Below are positions 34,932-35,000 of a DNA stretch of 35,000 nucleotides, in pieces. The stretch covers positions 282,499 through 317,498 of the forward strand of contig MPNW01000126.1 in assembly GCA_011800805.1 (NCBI GenBank), written 5' to 3'. The stretch is from Hirudo medicinalis (Eukaryota; Annelida; Clitellata; Hirudinida; Hirudinidae). A program made the position numbers and the translations under genes. The notes below the pieces were generated by a model. It worked only from the letters and a program-made list of their open reading frames with translations. It ran no database searches and had not been told where the DNA came from. Numbering within the stretch: the first letter of the stretch is position 1; each line of letters starts with the position of its first letter.

Positions 34932-34957
34932 AGGTGTTAATAATAATAATGATGATG

Positions 34958-35000
<43 letters not shown>
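34932..35000. repeat. (AAT)n microsatellite reaching the window edge
   Basis: TAA/GAT units pass into pure TAA repeats that run off the right end. Confidence 0.95.

Overview
The window is animal genomic DNA. Every larger gene is split by GT-AG introns, and each recognised protein is metazoan: PPP1R21, Par-3 (PARD3/Bazooka) and ZFAND3. Introns and intergenic DNA are full of tri- and tetranucleotide microsatellites (AAT, ATC, GAT, CACT, CATC). The window therefore suggests a bilaterian invertebrate. A lophotrochozoan such as an annelid or leech would fit, but that is only an impression. Exon models were built by hand from splice sites, reading phase and remembered family conservation. No search or alignment was run.

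Layout. (1) 20-6019, minus strand: 17 exons of a PPP1R21 (FERRY complex subunit Fy-2) orthologue whose C-terminus lies beyond the left edge. (2) 6257-6646, plus: an intronless gene for a 129-residue tail-anchored protein that I do not recognise, divergent from PPP1R21 across 237 bp. (3) 6647-9425: no supported gene. (4) 9426-21782, plus: a 12-exon Par-3 gene predicted to encode 1261 residues. It has the N-terminal oligomerisation domain, one canonical PDZ domain (PDZ2), a degenerate PDZ3-like segment and the aPKC-binding/phosphorylation motif. I cannot find PDZ1. Intron 1 is about 5.2 kb, mostly microsatellite and SINE-like sequence. (5) 21783-25112: no confident gene, with a GC-richer coding-like patch near 23820-24620. 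(6) 25113-27158, minus: a complete six-exon ZFAND3 orthologue of 260 residues. (7) 27934-33572, plus: a five-exon gene for an unrecognised 1509-residue single-pass membrane protein with a very short ectodomain and a huge low-complexity cytoplasmic tail, divergent from ZFAND3. (8) 34650-34917, minus: the probable last three exons of another gene, ending in an acidic tail.

The genes do not form an obvious pathway. PPP1R21 acts on early endosomes and mRNA transport, Par-3 in cell polarity, and ZFAND3 is a nuclear A20/AN1 zinc-finger protein. The most notable observation is the simplified PDZ content of Par-3 alongside an intact oligomerisation domain and aPKC site. Next are the unrecognised 1509-residue membrane protein, a possible poison exon near the Par-3 3' end, and complementary repeats flanking Par-3 exon 5, whose skipping would end the protein at once.
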